Shown here: piece by piece, positions 7,102-14,596 of the stretch
How positions within the stretch are numbered: position 1 is the first letter of the stretch
How the letters are laid out: each line of letters opens with the position of its first letter
Translations under genes and position numbers: made by a program
Notes under the pieces: model-generated
What the model was told of the DNA's origin: nothing
Database searches by the model: none
The model's input: only the letters and a program-made list of their open reading frames with translations
Source of the DNA: DASXVX01 sp036504075
GTDB taxonomy: Bacteria; Bacillota; Sulfobacillia; Symbiobacteriales; Symbiobacteriaceae
Length of the DNA: 25,795 bases
Assembly: GCA_036504075.1 (NCBI GenBank)
Contig: DASXVX010000036.1
Coordinates: 1-25,795, forward strand
Direction of reading: 5' to 3'

Positions 7102-7986
7102 TTACACTTCGATCCGGACGAGTTTACGAATGATCATATGGGCAACGAGCACCATCAGGAGCCCGACGCCGATCAGCGCCTGCCCGACCACCGTCCCCGT
7201 GAGCGGATGCATATAGTCGGGTGCAATCAGGCTCAGGAGCACCAGCATGACCACCGGCATCAAGGCGACGATGGAGCCCTCGGCCCGCTTCTCCGACGTG
7301 AGCACCCGGACCTCCTGGCGCACCTGGAAGCGGTCGACATTCAGCCCCATCAGCGTCTGCAAGACGTGGACCAGGTTACCGCCGCGGATCCGGCAGATCA
7401 TGACAGCATCGGTGAACAGCCGGACTTCTTCCAGTGGAATGCGGGCCGCCAGACCCTGGAGCACCGTGTCCAACGGCGAACCCAGGGTCAATTCGTCGAC
7501 GACCCGGGTCAGTTCCAGGGCCATCAGGTCGCGCTCCCGGCCGGGGATGCGCAGCAAATCCTCCAGGGCTTGTTCCATGGCCTGCCCGATGGCGCGGCCC
7601 GCCCGCAGGGAGTTGACAACAGACTGGAGCACCTCCCGGAACTGGTCGGCAAAGAGCCACAGGCGGGCCTCCCGCCGGGAGCGCAGCCACTCCTGTACCA
7701 CCAGCCAGCCGCCGGTGCCGCCACACACGAAGGAGACCGGGCCAAACAGGAAGCCCGCCGCCACAGCCCCGACGGCCACGGCCCCGAGTCGGAGGACCAG
7801 GAACAGGACCGGGTCCATGTTGAGCCCCGACGAAATGGCCAGGCTGGTCTGGCTGCTGCGAAAACCTTCCCACCGGTCACGTATCGCCTGGGAGGGCGCA
7901 TCCCACGGGGTGGCCCGTACCTGTTCGCCCGGCATGGCCACCAGAAACACCAGTCCGCCGTTCACGAGTGCCAGAAGCCAGATCAC
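7102..7986 (-). CDS. tadB: TadB-like inner-membrane platform protein (T2SS F family)
   Basis: This 294-aa protein has an N-terminal membrane helix (about 1-18), further helices at about 66-95, and a C-terminal pair (about 225-245 and 262-285). The T2SSF domain carries FREVLQSVVNSLRAGRAIGQAM and the ARIPLEEVRLFTDAV segment. The start is GTG at 7986, with GGAGGAG 6 bases upstream. It is the partner of tadC, which starts 12 bp after its stop. Confidence 0.94.
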   Translation of the reverse strand: MIWLLALVNGGLVFLVAMPGEQVRATPWDAPSQAIRDRWEGFRSSQTSLAISSGLNMDPVLFLVLRLGAVAVGAVAAGFLFGPVSFVCGGTGGWLVVQEWLRSRREARLWLFADQFREVLQSVVNSLRAGRAIGQAMEQALEDLLRIPGRERDLMALELTRVVDELTLGSPLDTVLQGLAARIPLEEVRLFTDAVMICRIRGGNLVHVLQTLMGLNVDRFQVRQEVRVLTSEKRAEGSIVALMPVVMLVLLSLIAPDYMHPLTGTVVGQALIGVGLLMVLVAHMIIRKLVRIEV

Positions 7987-8004
7987 GCGATCTCCTCCCG
8001 GGGG

Positions 8005-8607
8005 TTACTTGGGGATACCAGCCAGGACGGTCTGCAGTTGCCCTTCCGCCTGCGCTTTGAGCACCTCGTTGACGTCTTCTTCCCTGACCATCAGGAGCAG
8101 GCTGGTACCCTGTTCTGTCACCACCTGAGCGGCCTGGCTGAGCACAGGGCGGACATCGCCCTGCTTGACCCGGAACAGTAGCACAAAGTCGCCTGCCACG
8201 GCCCCGGGGTTTGAAGCCTGTATGCTGACCGCGGCGTACCCGGTTTTGACCCGCGCCGCCAGGGGAACGGCGCTGGTCTTGAGTTTTTCCGGGTGTGCCG
8301 GGTCGGCGATGGCCTGTTCGCTTTTCAGGAGGACCTCGCCGGACCGGAATTTCCGGAAGGCCACCTTCTTGCCCACCAGGTCCTTGGCGCTGGCATAGGC
8401 GTCCGGGAAGAGCCTGCCAGCGGTGGCGGCATCGACCCGGACTTCGGTGAGGAGGACAGCCGTAAGCGGGGTAAACGGTTGAATTTCCCCCTTGGTAACG
8501 ACCACCACGGTCGTCTTGGGCTGCAGGGACATCAAGACGAGGATCGTCAGCCCGGCGCTGACCAAGGCCAGTAGGGCGGCAAGCCAAATCCGTTGCTGTC
8601 TGCTCAA
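8005..8607 (-). CDS. cpaB: CpaB/RcpC-like Tad pilus assembly protein (SAF domain)
   Basis: This 200-aa protein has one N-terminal membrane helix (about 7-27) followed by a SAF-like domain (about 35-100: VVVVTKGEIQPFTPLTAVLL, then LVGKKVAFRKFRSGEVLLKS). A C-terminal RcpC-like region (about 110-195) holds GYAAVSIQASNPGAVAGDFV, which matches the usual A(V/I)S(V/I)...GA(V/I)..GD.V pattern. The start is TTG at 8607, with AAAGGAGAG upstream. In diderms CpaB binds the secretin. No secretin gene is seen here, which fits a Gram-positive cell wall. Confidence 0.92.
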   Translation of the reverse strand: MSRQQRIWLAALLALVSAGLTILVLMSLQPKTTVVVVTKGEIQPFTPLTAVLLTEVRVDAATAGRLFPDAYASAKDLVGKKVAFRKFRSGEVLLKSEQAIADPAHPEKLKTSAVPLAARVKTGYAAVSIQASNPGAVAGDFVLLFRVKQGDVRPVLSQAAQVVTEQGTSLLLMVREEDVNEVLKAQAEGQLQTVLAGIPK

Positions 8608-8649
8608 ACGTCTCTCTCCTTTGATCCGGGCGATCTGCGGGCGGCAGCC

Positions 8650-9732
8650 TCAATTGGCCGATTTCGGCGGCGTCGGCGGTGGGCATTGCTCCCGGATGAC
8701 CTGGTCCCGAGTCGGGAATTTGGAGGTGTCGGGCGGATCGCCTTCGGCAACCGGGGCCCGGTAGGTAATCATCGTGCCGTCGGGGCAGGTGAGGATCTGC
8801 ACAGGATTTCCTCTGCAGCCGGTTTCACCGTCCTGGTGGCTCGCGCAGTCCTTCAAGGAGTTCAGGTCCGGGATGTGCATATCGGCCTTGATGGAGTGCT
8901 TGACCCCTTTCGAGCTCTGCTTGCCGGCGGTCTTGTCCAGACGGTTCTTCTTGGAATTATCGATATATGTAAACTTCTGCGCGTATTTCTGCTTCTCGGC
9001 CGTGTCCTTGCCATATTGGGCCTCCAGCACTACTTCCAGGGCCTGTCCGGCCCCTTCCACATCGCAACTGACCTGGCGGTAGTAGTGGAGCGGCTCCTCG
9101 CCGGGCAGCAGCGCTTCGTCGTCATCCTCAAAGACGGCGATCAGCGTGTCTAGCGCCTTCGGCGTCCACCAGCTTTCGATGAACCAATAATCGGGACGCA
9201 CCCAGGCGATGGCGCAGGCGGAGGATTCGATCTGGTCTTTCATCACGATCCTGGTGAGGATGCCCGGAGTGGGGGCGGTGGCGGTCACCTTGACCCACTT
9301 GAACGGGGCCGGCCAGGCCCAGGGCAGGACCTTGGTCACTTCGGTCGTGATCTGCCCATGCCCCGTGAGGCTCGCGACCCGTTTGACGGGGTTTTCGGCG
9401 TCGGTGGTGAAGACGCGCGCCTCCACATCGGCATTCGGCAGTCGGATGGTGTTAAACACAAAGCCGTCGACCGGGATCGGGACGAATCCCAGCCAGACGA
9501 TCTTCGTGGGAATCGGGACCGGCAGCAGCTTTTGCGTACCCACGGCGGCGAGGGCGCCGGCGGTGGCCGCCGAGCGTGTCTGGGCCTTGTAGTACATCAC
9601 CTGTCCGAGGTCGATCGTGCCGAGGAAGAGCAAAAGGACCACCGGTATGAACAGGACCGCCTGGACCATGACCGCACCCCGTTGGTTGTCACGGGGGGAG
9701 GCCGAACTACCGCAGACCCTTCGTCCGTTCAT
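8650..9732 (-). CDS. TadE/TadG-like pseudopilin with a large ectodomain
   Basis: This 360-aa protein begins with a basic leader, then QRGAVMVQAVLFIPVVLLLF, a TadE-type class of hydrophobic helix. It continues as DLGQVMYYKAQTRSAATAGALAA, the usual TadE amphipathic extension. The remaining ~280 residues form an exposed domain with a few cysteines (C-terminal CASHQDGETGCRG and ILTC). Such minor pseudopilins prime or cap Tad pili. The ATG start lies 26 bp inside the end of the upstream gene and no later start precedes the leader, so this overlap is accepted. The ribosome site is weak (GGTGG), suggesting coupled translation. Confidence 0.85.
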   Translation of the reverse strand: MNGRRVCGSSASPRDNQRGAVMVQAVLFIPVVLLLFLGTIDLGQVMYYKAQTRSAATAGALAAVGTQKLLPVPIPTKIVWLGFVPIPVDGFVFNTIRLPNADVEARVFTTDAENPVKRVASLTGHGQITTEVTKVLPWAWPAPFKWVKVTATAPTPGILTRIVMKDQIESSACAIAWVRPDYWFIESWWTPKALDTLIAVFEDDDEALLPGEEPLHYYRQVSCDVEGAGQALEVVLEAQYGKDTAEKQKYAQKFTYIDNSKKNRLDKTAGKQSSKGVKHSIKADMHIPDLNSLKDCASHQDGETGCRGNPVQILTCPDGTMITYRAPVAEGDPPDTSKFPTRDQVIREQCPPPTPPKSAN

Positions 9733-10399
9733 TCCATGCCACCGCCCTTGCCGTTACCACCCAGCTTCCGTCCCTGCTGCACGCATACTCCATGCCGCTC
9801 TCAGCGACCCAGCCGCTGAGGAGGCGGAGCGCCTGCGCCCGGGACTGGGGCCGCCCGGAGAAGAGAGCGCCCGCCATGTCAGATGCCAGGCGCACGTTGT
9901 CCACCACAGCTCCGGCCTTGTCACCGAGTTCCTGTCCCTTGTCGGCGTAGTACTGGACCTGTTCAACCAGCCGGTGCACCTGGTCCAGCAGGTCTTCGCT
10001 GGAGGGATCGGAAACAGTGGGAGGCGGATCCCCGCCGCCAATGTGTACCTGTGGGATGCGGAACGGCATTTTGTAGCAGGCCACGCTGGCGGTGAACCCG
10101 TACTCCGGCAGCGGGATGTTCAAGGTGAGGCCCTGGTACCGTTCCTTGGAGAGGCCCTTGGGCGGGTCATCGGTGAAGGCCCCGGCAACATCGCGAATTG
10201 CCGCTTCGACCGGCGGAGCGATCGACCAGACCGCCACGTTCTGAGAGACGTGCCAGGTCAGGGCCATTTTGACGTACAGGTAATACCCGCACAAGAACCC
10301 GCCAAACATCAGCAGCACGAGTATCGGCAGGATAACTGCGGCCTCGACGGTCGCAGCGCCTGTCTGTTTGCCGGCCAGGCGGCGTAAGATGGCACCCAC
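9707..10399 (-). CDS. TadE-like pseudopilin
   Basis: This 230-aa protein has a basic leader, then GAATVEAAVILPILVLLMFGGFL, the TadE hydrophobic helix with Glu at the usual position 5 after Gly. A helical extension (YLYVKMALTWHVSQNVAVW) and an exposed domain of about 170 residues follow. The start is GTG at 10399, with AAAGGAG about 13 bases upstream, slightly far. It overlaps the next pseudopilin gene by 26 bp. It shares a domain architecture and the C-terminal CS/CR-DG-WVVT-A-W-ER-K pattern with the protein encoded at 10438-11418, so the two look like paralogues. Confidence 0.86.
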   Translation of the reverse strand: MGAILRRLAGKQTGAATVEAAVILPILVLLMFGGFLCGYYLYVKMALTWHVSQNVAVWSIAPPVEAAIRDVAGAFTDDPPKGLSKERYQGLTLNIPLPEYGFTASVACYKMPFRIPQVHIGGGDPPPTVSDPSSEDLLDQVHRLVEQVQYYADKGQELGDKAGAVVDNVRLASDMAGALFSGRPQSRAQALRLLSGWVAESGMEYACSRDGSWVVTARAVAWNERTKGLR

Positions 10400-10437
10400 G
10401 GTAGCGGCACATCTCCTTTGCCGGAGCCAAGCTACGG

Positions 10438-11418
10438 TCAGTCGTTGGTGATCTTCAGGAACCGGGTCCCGGACTGCCCGTTCGTGCAGCTAATGGCGAT
10501 CGGGACATCCTGCGGATTGGTGTTCGCAACGGCGTAAAACACCCAGTTCACGGAATTACCGGCCTCGGTCGGCCTGGGGTTGTTTTTCACCAGGTCCTCG
10601 GCCTGGGAGCGGCCGGATTCAAATACGACGTCCGCGTAGCAGGAAACGGGATCTTTCGGGGTCGTCCCAATCCTGATCCTGGTGGATGCCGGCTGGAGGT
10701 GCGCCACGTTAAGGGAGTCGGCGGACGTGAAGGGGCCGCCGTTCTCGCTGATCTCGATGGTTACCTTCAGGGGCGGCAGCGACTTGAGGGACCGCTCTGA
10801 CCAGAACGCCGCCTGGGTGGTCACGACGAGGCCGTGGCCCCGGCAGATATACCCAAGCGCCCCGGCCATTCCCCCGCCGGGTCCGGAATAGGACTTGAAC
10901 TCCTGAGGCGGGTCCTGCAGTAGATCGCTGGTGTCGGTCCACAAGGACCGTACGTTGGCCCATAGCTCCTGGCCTTCGTGGACGGCTTCCTTGGCGTCGC
11001 GGTAAATGTCCACGACCTTGTCGGCAGAAGCCAGGACATCGTCCGGAACCACGCCATTCAGGTCCTCAAGCAGTTCGGGCGGCGCCGGCCTAAACGTCGG
11101 CAGCGTCAGCGGCACCCGGAAGCAGGCGCCGGCGACGATGAGATCGCCTTGCTTCTGAACCAGCATCTGCACCCTGGCCCGGGGCAGGCCATAGGTTTCC
11201 GTAAACTCGCCGTATCGGTACAGCGGGCCGTTGGCTGGAATCCGTGCGGCCGCTTCGCCGGCGGCCAACTCCCGGGCCGCGCGTTCAGCAGTCATTTGCA
11301 GGGAGGCCTTGGCCAGGGAGCTGTAGGCCACGGCACTTCCGCCCCAGATGATGACGAAGAGCACGGGCAGTACCAGAATGAGTTCCAGTGTCATACTGCC
11401 GCGACTACCCCGGCGCAT
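10438..11418 (-). CDS. TadE-like pseudopilin, first gene of the Tad operon
   Basis: This 326-aa protein starts MRRGSRGSMTLELILVLPVL, a basic leader followed by a TadE-type helix with Glu at position 4 after Ser. A helical extension (SSLAKASLQMTAERAARELA) and an ectodomain of about 280 residues follow. A central segment ending ICRGHGLVVTTQAAFWSERS matches the C terminus of the next protein, so this copy has an additional ~110-residue C-terminal domain (about 220-326) rich in strands, with two cysteines. GGAAGGGGGTGA precedes the ATG. A strong promoter lies about 65 bp upstream. Confidence 0.86.
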   Translation of the reverse strand: MRRGSRGSMTLELILVLPVLFVIIWGGSAVAYSSLAKASLQMTAERAARELAAGEAAARIPANGPLYRYGEFTETYGLPRARVQMLVQKQGDLIVAGACFRVPLTLPTFRPAPPELLEDLNGVVPDDVLASADKVVDIYRDAKEAVHEGQELWANVRSLWTDTSDLLQDPPQEFKSYSGPGGGMAGALGYICRGHGLVVTTQAAFWSERSLKSLPPLKVTIEISENGGPFTSADSLNVAHLQPASTRIRIGTTPKDPVSCYADVVFESGRSQAEDLVKNNPRPTEAGNSVNWVFYAVANTNPQDVPIAISCTNGQSGTRFLKITND

Positions 11419-11482
11419 TTCGATTCACCCCCTTCCGGGGTCCTTGGCGCAATAAGAAGTGCTATCTTAATTGCCTATTGCC

Positions 11483-11510
11483 ATTGTAAGATCGGAGTTA
11501 TCAGTGACAA
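11483..11510 (-). promoter_or_regulatory. Sigma-A promoter of the Tad operon
   Basis: Read on the minus strand, TTGTCA (11510-11505) is followed after 16 bases by TACAAT (11488-11483). Both are one base from consensus. This AT-rich stretch stands out from the surrounding high-GC DNA. Transcription should start near 11476, giving a leader of about 58 bases before the first ATG. Confidence 0.7.
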
Positions 11511-11628
11511 TAGTTAGAATGGATCAAGGATACCGTTATATATGTAGAGTAATAGGATTCACTTAGCGTTCTTACGGTTGATAATTCGATGTAAGCCGAA
11601 TTACGCCTTCTATATAGGTGGGACAAGT

Positions 11629-12750
11629 ATGCTGGAAGGCCGCGTGAAATTGCACCGCGCACACCTGCAGGCGGACTGCCCGAGCCAGAAACTGTTTGTC
11701 GCTCTGACCCTGCGGCCGGCTCCCGAAGCTGTGGCCGCCCGGCCGCAGTTGGCGGTGGCCCTGGTGGTGGACACCTCGACCTCCATGCGGGACCCCATCA
11801 CTCAGCCGCCGGCCGCGCCCGGGCACACCGTCCGGCTGGATGCCGACGCCGTTCCTGAGCCGGCCATCGCCTTCGTGGGCGTAACGAAGATGGACCTGGT
11901 GGCGGGTGCCATCGCGTCCCTGTTGGAGTCCGACCTGCTGCGCCCGGAAGACCGGGTGGCCGTGGTCAAGTTCGATGACGATGCCGAGGTGCTGCTTCCC
12001 CTGGCCTCCCCGGCCGACCGGGACCTTCTGCGGCAGGCGGTGGGAATGCTGGGCCGGTATTCCGGCGGTAGCCGGATGGGCGAGGGGATGTGGAGGGCGC
12101 TGGGCCTCATGGAGGCCGAGCAGCGGAGCCGCAAGCTGATTCTCCTGACCGACGGGCAGGCTCACGATGAGCCGGTGGTGGCCGCCGTTACCCAGCGGCT
12201 GGCTCGGGCCGGTATTCCGGTTACAGCGGTGGGTATCGGTAACGACTGGAACGAAGACCTGCTAACCTCGGTGACGGACCGGACGCAGGGCAAGCCGCTG
12301 CATGTCGTGTCGGATGCCGCTGCGGCAGGACCCGCCGGCGTGCGGCCCGCCGATCTGCCCGTCGCCATGCTGACGGAACTGGAGCGCATGACCCGGGAAG
12401 TCGTGACCAACCTGCGCCTGGATATCAGTGCTATCGCCAACGTGACCCTGGACCGGGTGACCCGCGTTTACCCGTTCGTCAATGAAGTGGATCTCTCCAT
12501 CCAGCCGTACCCGCTAGGGAGCGTGGAAGCGGACGACGCGGCCGTCTTTGTCCTGGAGCTGACCCTGCCGGCCCGAGCAGCCGTCCGGGTCCGCCTGGCC
12601 CAACTGGTCGTGACTTACGACGTGCCGGGACCCGGGATGCGGCGCCGCCGCTGGACATCGTGGTGGAGTTCACGCAGGATGGGGCGCTGGCGGCGTCGGT
12701 GGACCTGGAGATCATGCACCGGGTTCAGCAGCGCAACCTGGTCACCATGA
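11629..12750 (+). CDS. von Willebrand factor A domain protein, N-terminal part (frame broken near 12633)
   Basis: The ATG at 11629 follows GGTGGG. The protein has a short strand-rich N terminus and a VWA domain (about 40-225) with an intact MIDAS start DTSTSM, the middle VGVTKMD and VAVVKFDDDAEV segments, SGGSRMGEGM, and the strand LILLTDGQAHD. Metal-dependent ligand binding is therefore likely. Residues to about 334 (VTYDVPGP) read as protein. After that the frame gives an Arg/Trp-rich tail typical of an out-of-frame high-GC read. The missing continuation is found one base out of phase. Restoring one G in CCCGGGATG would join the two into a protein of about 460 aa. The gene heads the vWA-PP2C-kinase operon. 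Confidence 0.85.
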   Translation: MLEGRVKLHRAHLQADCPSQKLFVALTLRPAPEAVAARPQLAVALVVDTSTSMRDPITQPPAAPGHTVRLDADAVPEPAIAFVGVTKMDLVAGAIASLLESDLLRPEDRVAVVKFDDDAEVLLPLASPADRDLLRQAVGMLGRYSGGSRMGEGMWRALGLMEAEQRSRKLILLTDGQAHDEPVVAAVTQRLARAGIPVTAVGIGNDWNEDLLTSVTDRTQGKPLHVVSDAAAAGPAGVRPADLPVAMLTELERMTREVVTNLRLDISAIANVTLDRVTRVYPFVNEVDLSIQPYPLGSVEADDAAVFVLELTLPARAAVRVRLAQLVVTYDVPGPGMRRRRWTSWWSSRRMGRWRRRWTWRSCTGFSSATWSP

Positions 12751-13010
12751 TCCGGCAGGCTACACTGGAGGCCCAGTCCGACCCGGCGCAGGCGGTCCGG
12801 ACGCTGCAGCTGGCCCGGACCGTCGCCCTCCGGCAGGCCAACGACCCGATGACGGTCGTGCTTGACCAGGCGCTGGCCGAACTGCAAACCAGCGGCAAGC
12901 TGGGCTCAGGTACGGTGAAGACGTTGAAACTCGGGATGAAAACCCTGACCGAACGGGCCGCCATGAGCCCGCTGTCGCCGGAGACCATCCGGCGCATGAC
13001 CGGCATCTAG
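12633..13010 (+). pseudogene. C-terminal part of the vWA protein in the shifted frame
   Basis: This frame reads DAAPPLDIVVEFTQDGALAA and then a helical domain (HRVQQRNLVTMIRQATLEAQ...) ending in a stop just before the PP2C gene. It has no start signal of its own and continues the vWA protein exactly where the first frame turns into nonsense. It could be reached by a -1 frameshift at CCCGGGA, or the gene could be damaged, or one G may have been lost in sequencing. Confidence 0.75.
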
Positions 13011-13033
13011 GCACGGCGTATGGGGGCGATGTG

Positions 13034-14563
13034 ATGGGCAACGAAGAGCGTCCGCAGCCAAAACCGCTGGAAGAGCTGGTCCTGCCGTCCGTGCCCCGCG
13101 GGCAGACGCCCGGGCCGGGCAGCGTACTGGAATGGGCCGGGGAGCAGTACGTGGTGGAGGCCGCCCTGCCCGGCGGCTGGTACCGGGCGCACGATGCGGC
13201 CGGCCGGCCGGTGCAACTCCGGCCCGAAGGCGAGTTGAACCCGGTGGCGCTCCGACCGCACCCCCTGTTGCCGGTACCGCTCTACACCGGGCCTGAGGGC
13301 TGCGTGCTGCCCTGGGTTGAGGGTTCGCCACTGCAGGAGGGAGCCCTGCCGCTGCCGGAGGCCCTGGCGCACCTGACGGCACTGGCCCGCTTTATGGCCC
13401 TGCTGGAAGCCACCGGGTACGCTTTGGTGGACCTGGACCCGGATGCACTGGTGTTGAGCGAAGGCGGCCTCATGCTGCGCGTTCCGCCCCGGGTCTGCCA
13501 CATCGGCAAGACGCTGCCCGCTCTCTACCGGGAGGGCTACACCCCCGGCGAGGTGAGCCTCGGCGGCGTGGCCACCGGTCGGGAAGGGGTGTACGTGCTG
13601 GGCGGGGTGCTCTACCGGCTGCTCACAGGCGCACACCCGCCGCTGGACCCGACCCTGGCGCCGGCCGGCATCAGCCTGCCGGGCGTGCCCCAACTGCTGG
13701 CCAGTGCCCTGGCTGCCGATGCGGTCCGGCTTACCCCCCAGCAGTTTATCAATGCCCTCCTGGCGCTGGGCGCCCCGCCTGACCCGGTGCTCGCGGTCGG
13801 CGCCGCCACGATCATTGGCCTGAACCCGGACCGCCTCCTCAACGAGGACGCCTACGGCTACCAGAGCCGGGTGGTCGAGGCGCACGAGCGCCGGGTCCGG
13901 CTGCTGACGGCATGCGTGGCCGACGGCATGGGCGGCATGGACGAAGGGGAAGACGCCAGCCGGGCGGCGGTGGATGCTTTCCTGGCCGGCTACCCGCCCG
14001 AGCATTGCCACGGTGAGGCCCAGGCCGACTGGACGCTGGAGCAGGCCTGGTCAGCGGCGTGGGCCGTCGGCGATGCCGTCAACGACAAGGGCGGCTGCAC
14101 CTTCACGGGGGTCGCCTTCGTCGGGGCCCGCTGTACGCTGGCCCACGTGGGCGATTCCCGTGCCTATCTTTTCAGCCGGGGGCTGCTGACCCAACTCTCC
14201 CGGGACCACTCCCTGGTGGCCGCAATGGTGGCAAGCGGGGTGATCACGGCGCAGGAGGCCCGGACCAGTCCGGACCGGAACAAGCTGCTGCGCTCCCTGG
14301 GCATGCTCCGGCGGGTCGACGAGCGGTATATCGAAGACCTGGCACCCACCACCGGTGCGCGGACGCTGGATCTGGGACCGGGTGATGCCGTGCTGCTGGT
14401 CTCCGACGGCGTTTGGGGCGAACTGAGTGACGAGCAGCTGCTGGAGTGCGTCCGGGAGGCCCCCGAGCAGCCGCAGCGGGTGGTGGCCCGCCTGCTGGAT
14501 GCCGTCGTCGCGGCTGGCGCACCGGATAATGTTACAGCGGTCATGATCGCCAGAGTGCAATAG
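13034..14563 (+). CDS. Pseudokinase-PP2C phosphatase fusion
   Basis: This is a 509-aa soluble protein. The C-terminal half (about 255-509) is a PP2C-family Ser/Thr phosphatase with the metal-binding motifs NEDAYGY, VADGMGGMDEGEDAS, HVGDSRAYLF, LSRDHSL, VSDGVWGELSD and GAPDNVTAV, all apparently intact. The N-terminal half (about 25-235) follows a protein-kinase plan: YRAHDAAGRPVQLRPEG in the place of the VAIK strand, LVDLDPDALVL in the place of HRDLKPxNIL, and REGVYVLGGVLYRLLTGAHPP as the F-helix region. It lacks the lysine, the catalytic HRD and a recognisable DFG, so it should be a binding or sensing module. ATG at 13034 (GGGGG 7 bases upstream) is preferred over GTG at 13031. The phosphatase is the likely counterpart of the downstream kinase. 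Confidence 0.9.
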   Translation: MGNEERPQPKPLEELVLPSVPRGQTPGPGSVLEWAGEQYVVEAALPGGWYRAHDAAGRPVQLRPEGELNPVALRPHPLLPVPLYTGPEGCVLPWVEGSPLQEGALPLPEALAHLTALARFMALLEATGYALVDLDPDALVLSEGGLMLRVPPRVCHIGKTLPALYREGYTPGEVSLGGVATGREGVYVLGGVLYRLLTGAHPPLDPTLAPAGISLPGVPQLLASALAADAVRLTPQQFINALLALGAPPDPVLAVGAATIIGLNPDRLLNEDAYGYQSRVVEAHERRVRLLTACVADGMGGMDEGEDASRAAVDAFLAGYPPEHCHGEAQADWTLEQAWSAAWAVGDAVNDKGGCTFTGVAFVGARCTLAHVGDSRAYLFSRGLLTQLSRDHSLVAAMVASGVITAQEARTSPDRNKLLRSLGMLRRVDERYIEDLAPTTGARTLDLGPGDAVLLVSDGVWGELSDEQLLECVREAPEQPQRVVARLLDAVVAAGAPDNVTAVMIARVQ

Positions 14564-14596
14564 CGCTGGTAGTGTTCAGCGGAGGAGGTTTCAGCG

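Noticed and set aside
6334..8181. Long plus-strand open frame (615 aa) opposite tadC and tadB
   Set aside because: It is the antisense shadow of well-supported high-GC genes, with a His/Gln/Arg-rich composition and no ribosome site.
11511..11628. Sigma-A promoter for the vWA operon in the divergent gap
   Set aside because: The gap is AT-rich and must contain one, but no -35/-10 pair with proper spacing was convincing on the plus strand.
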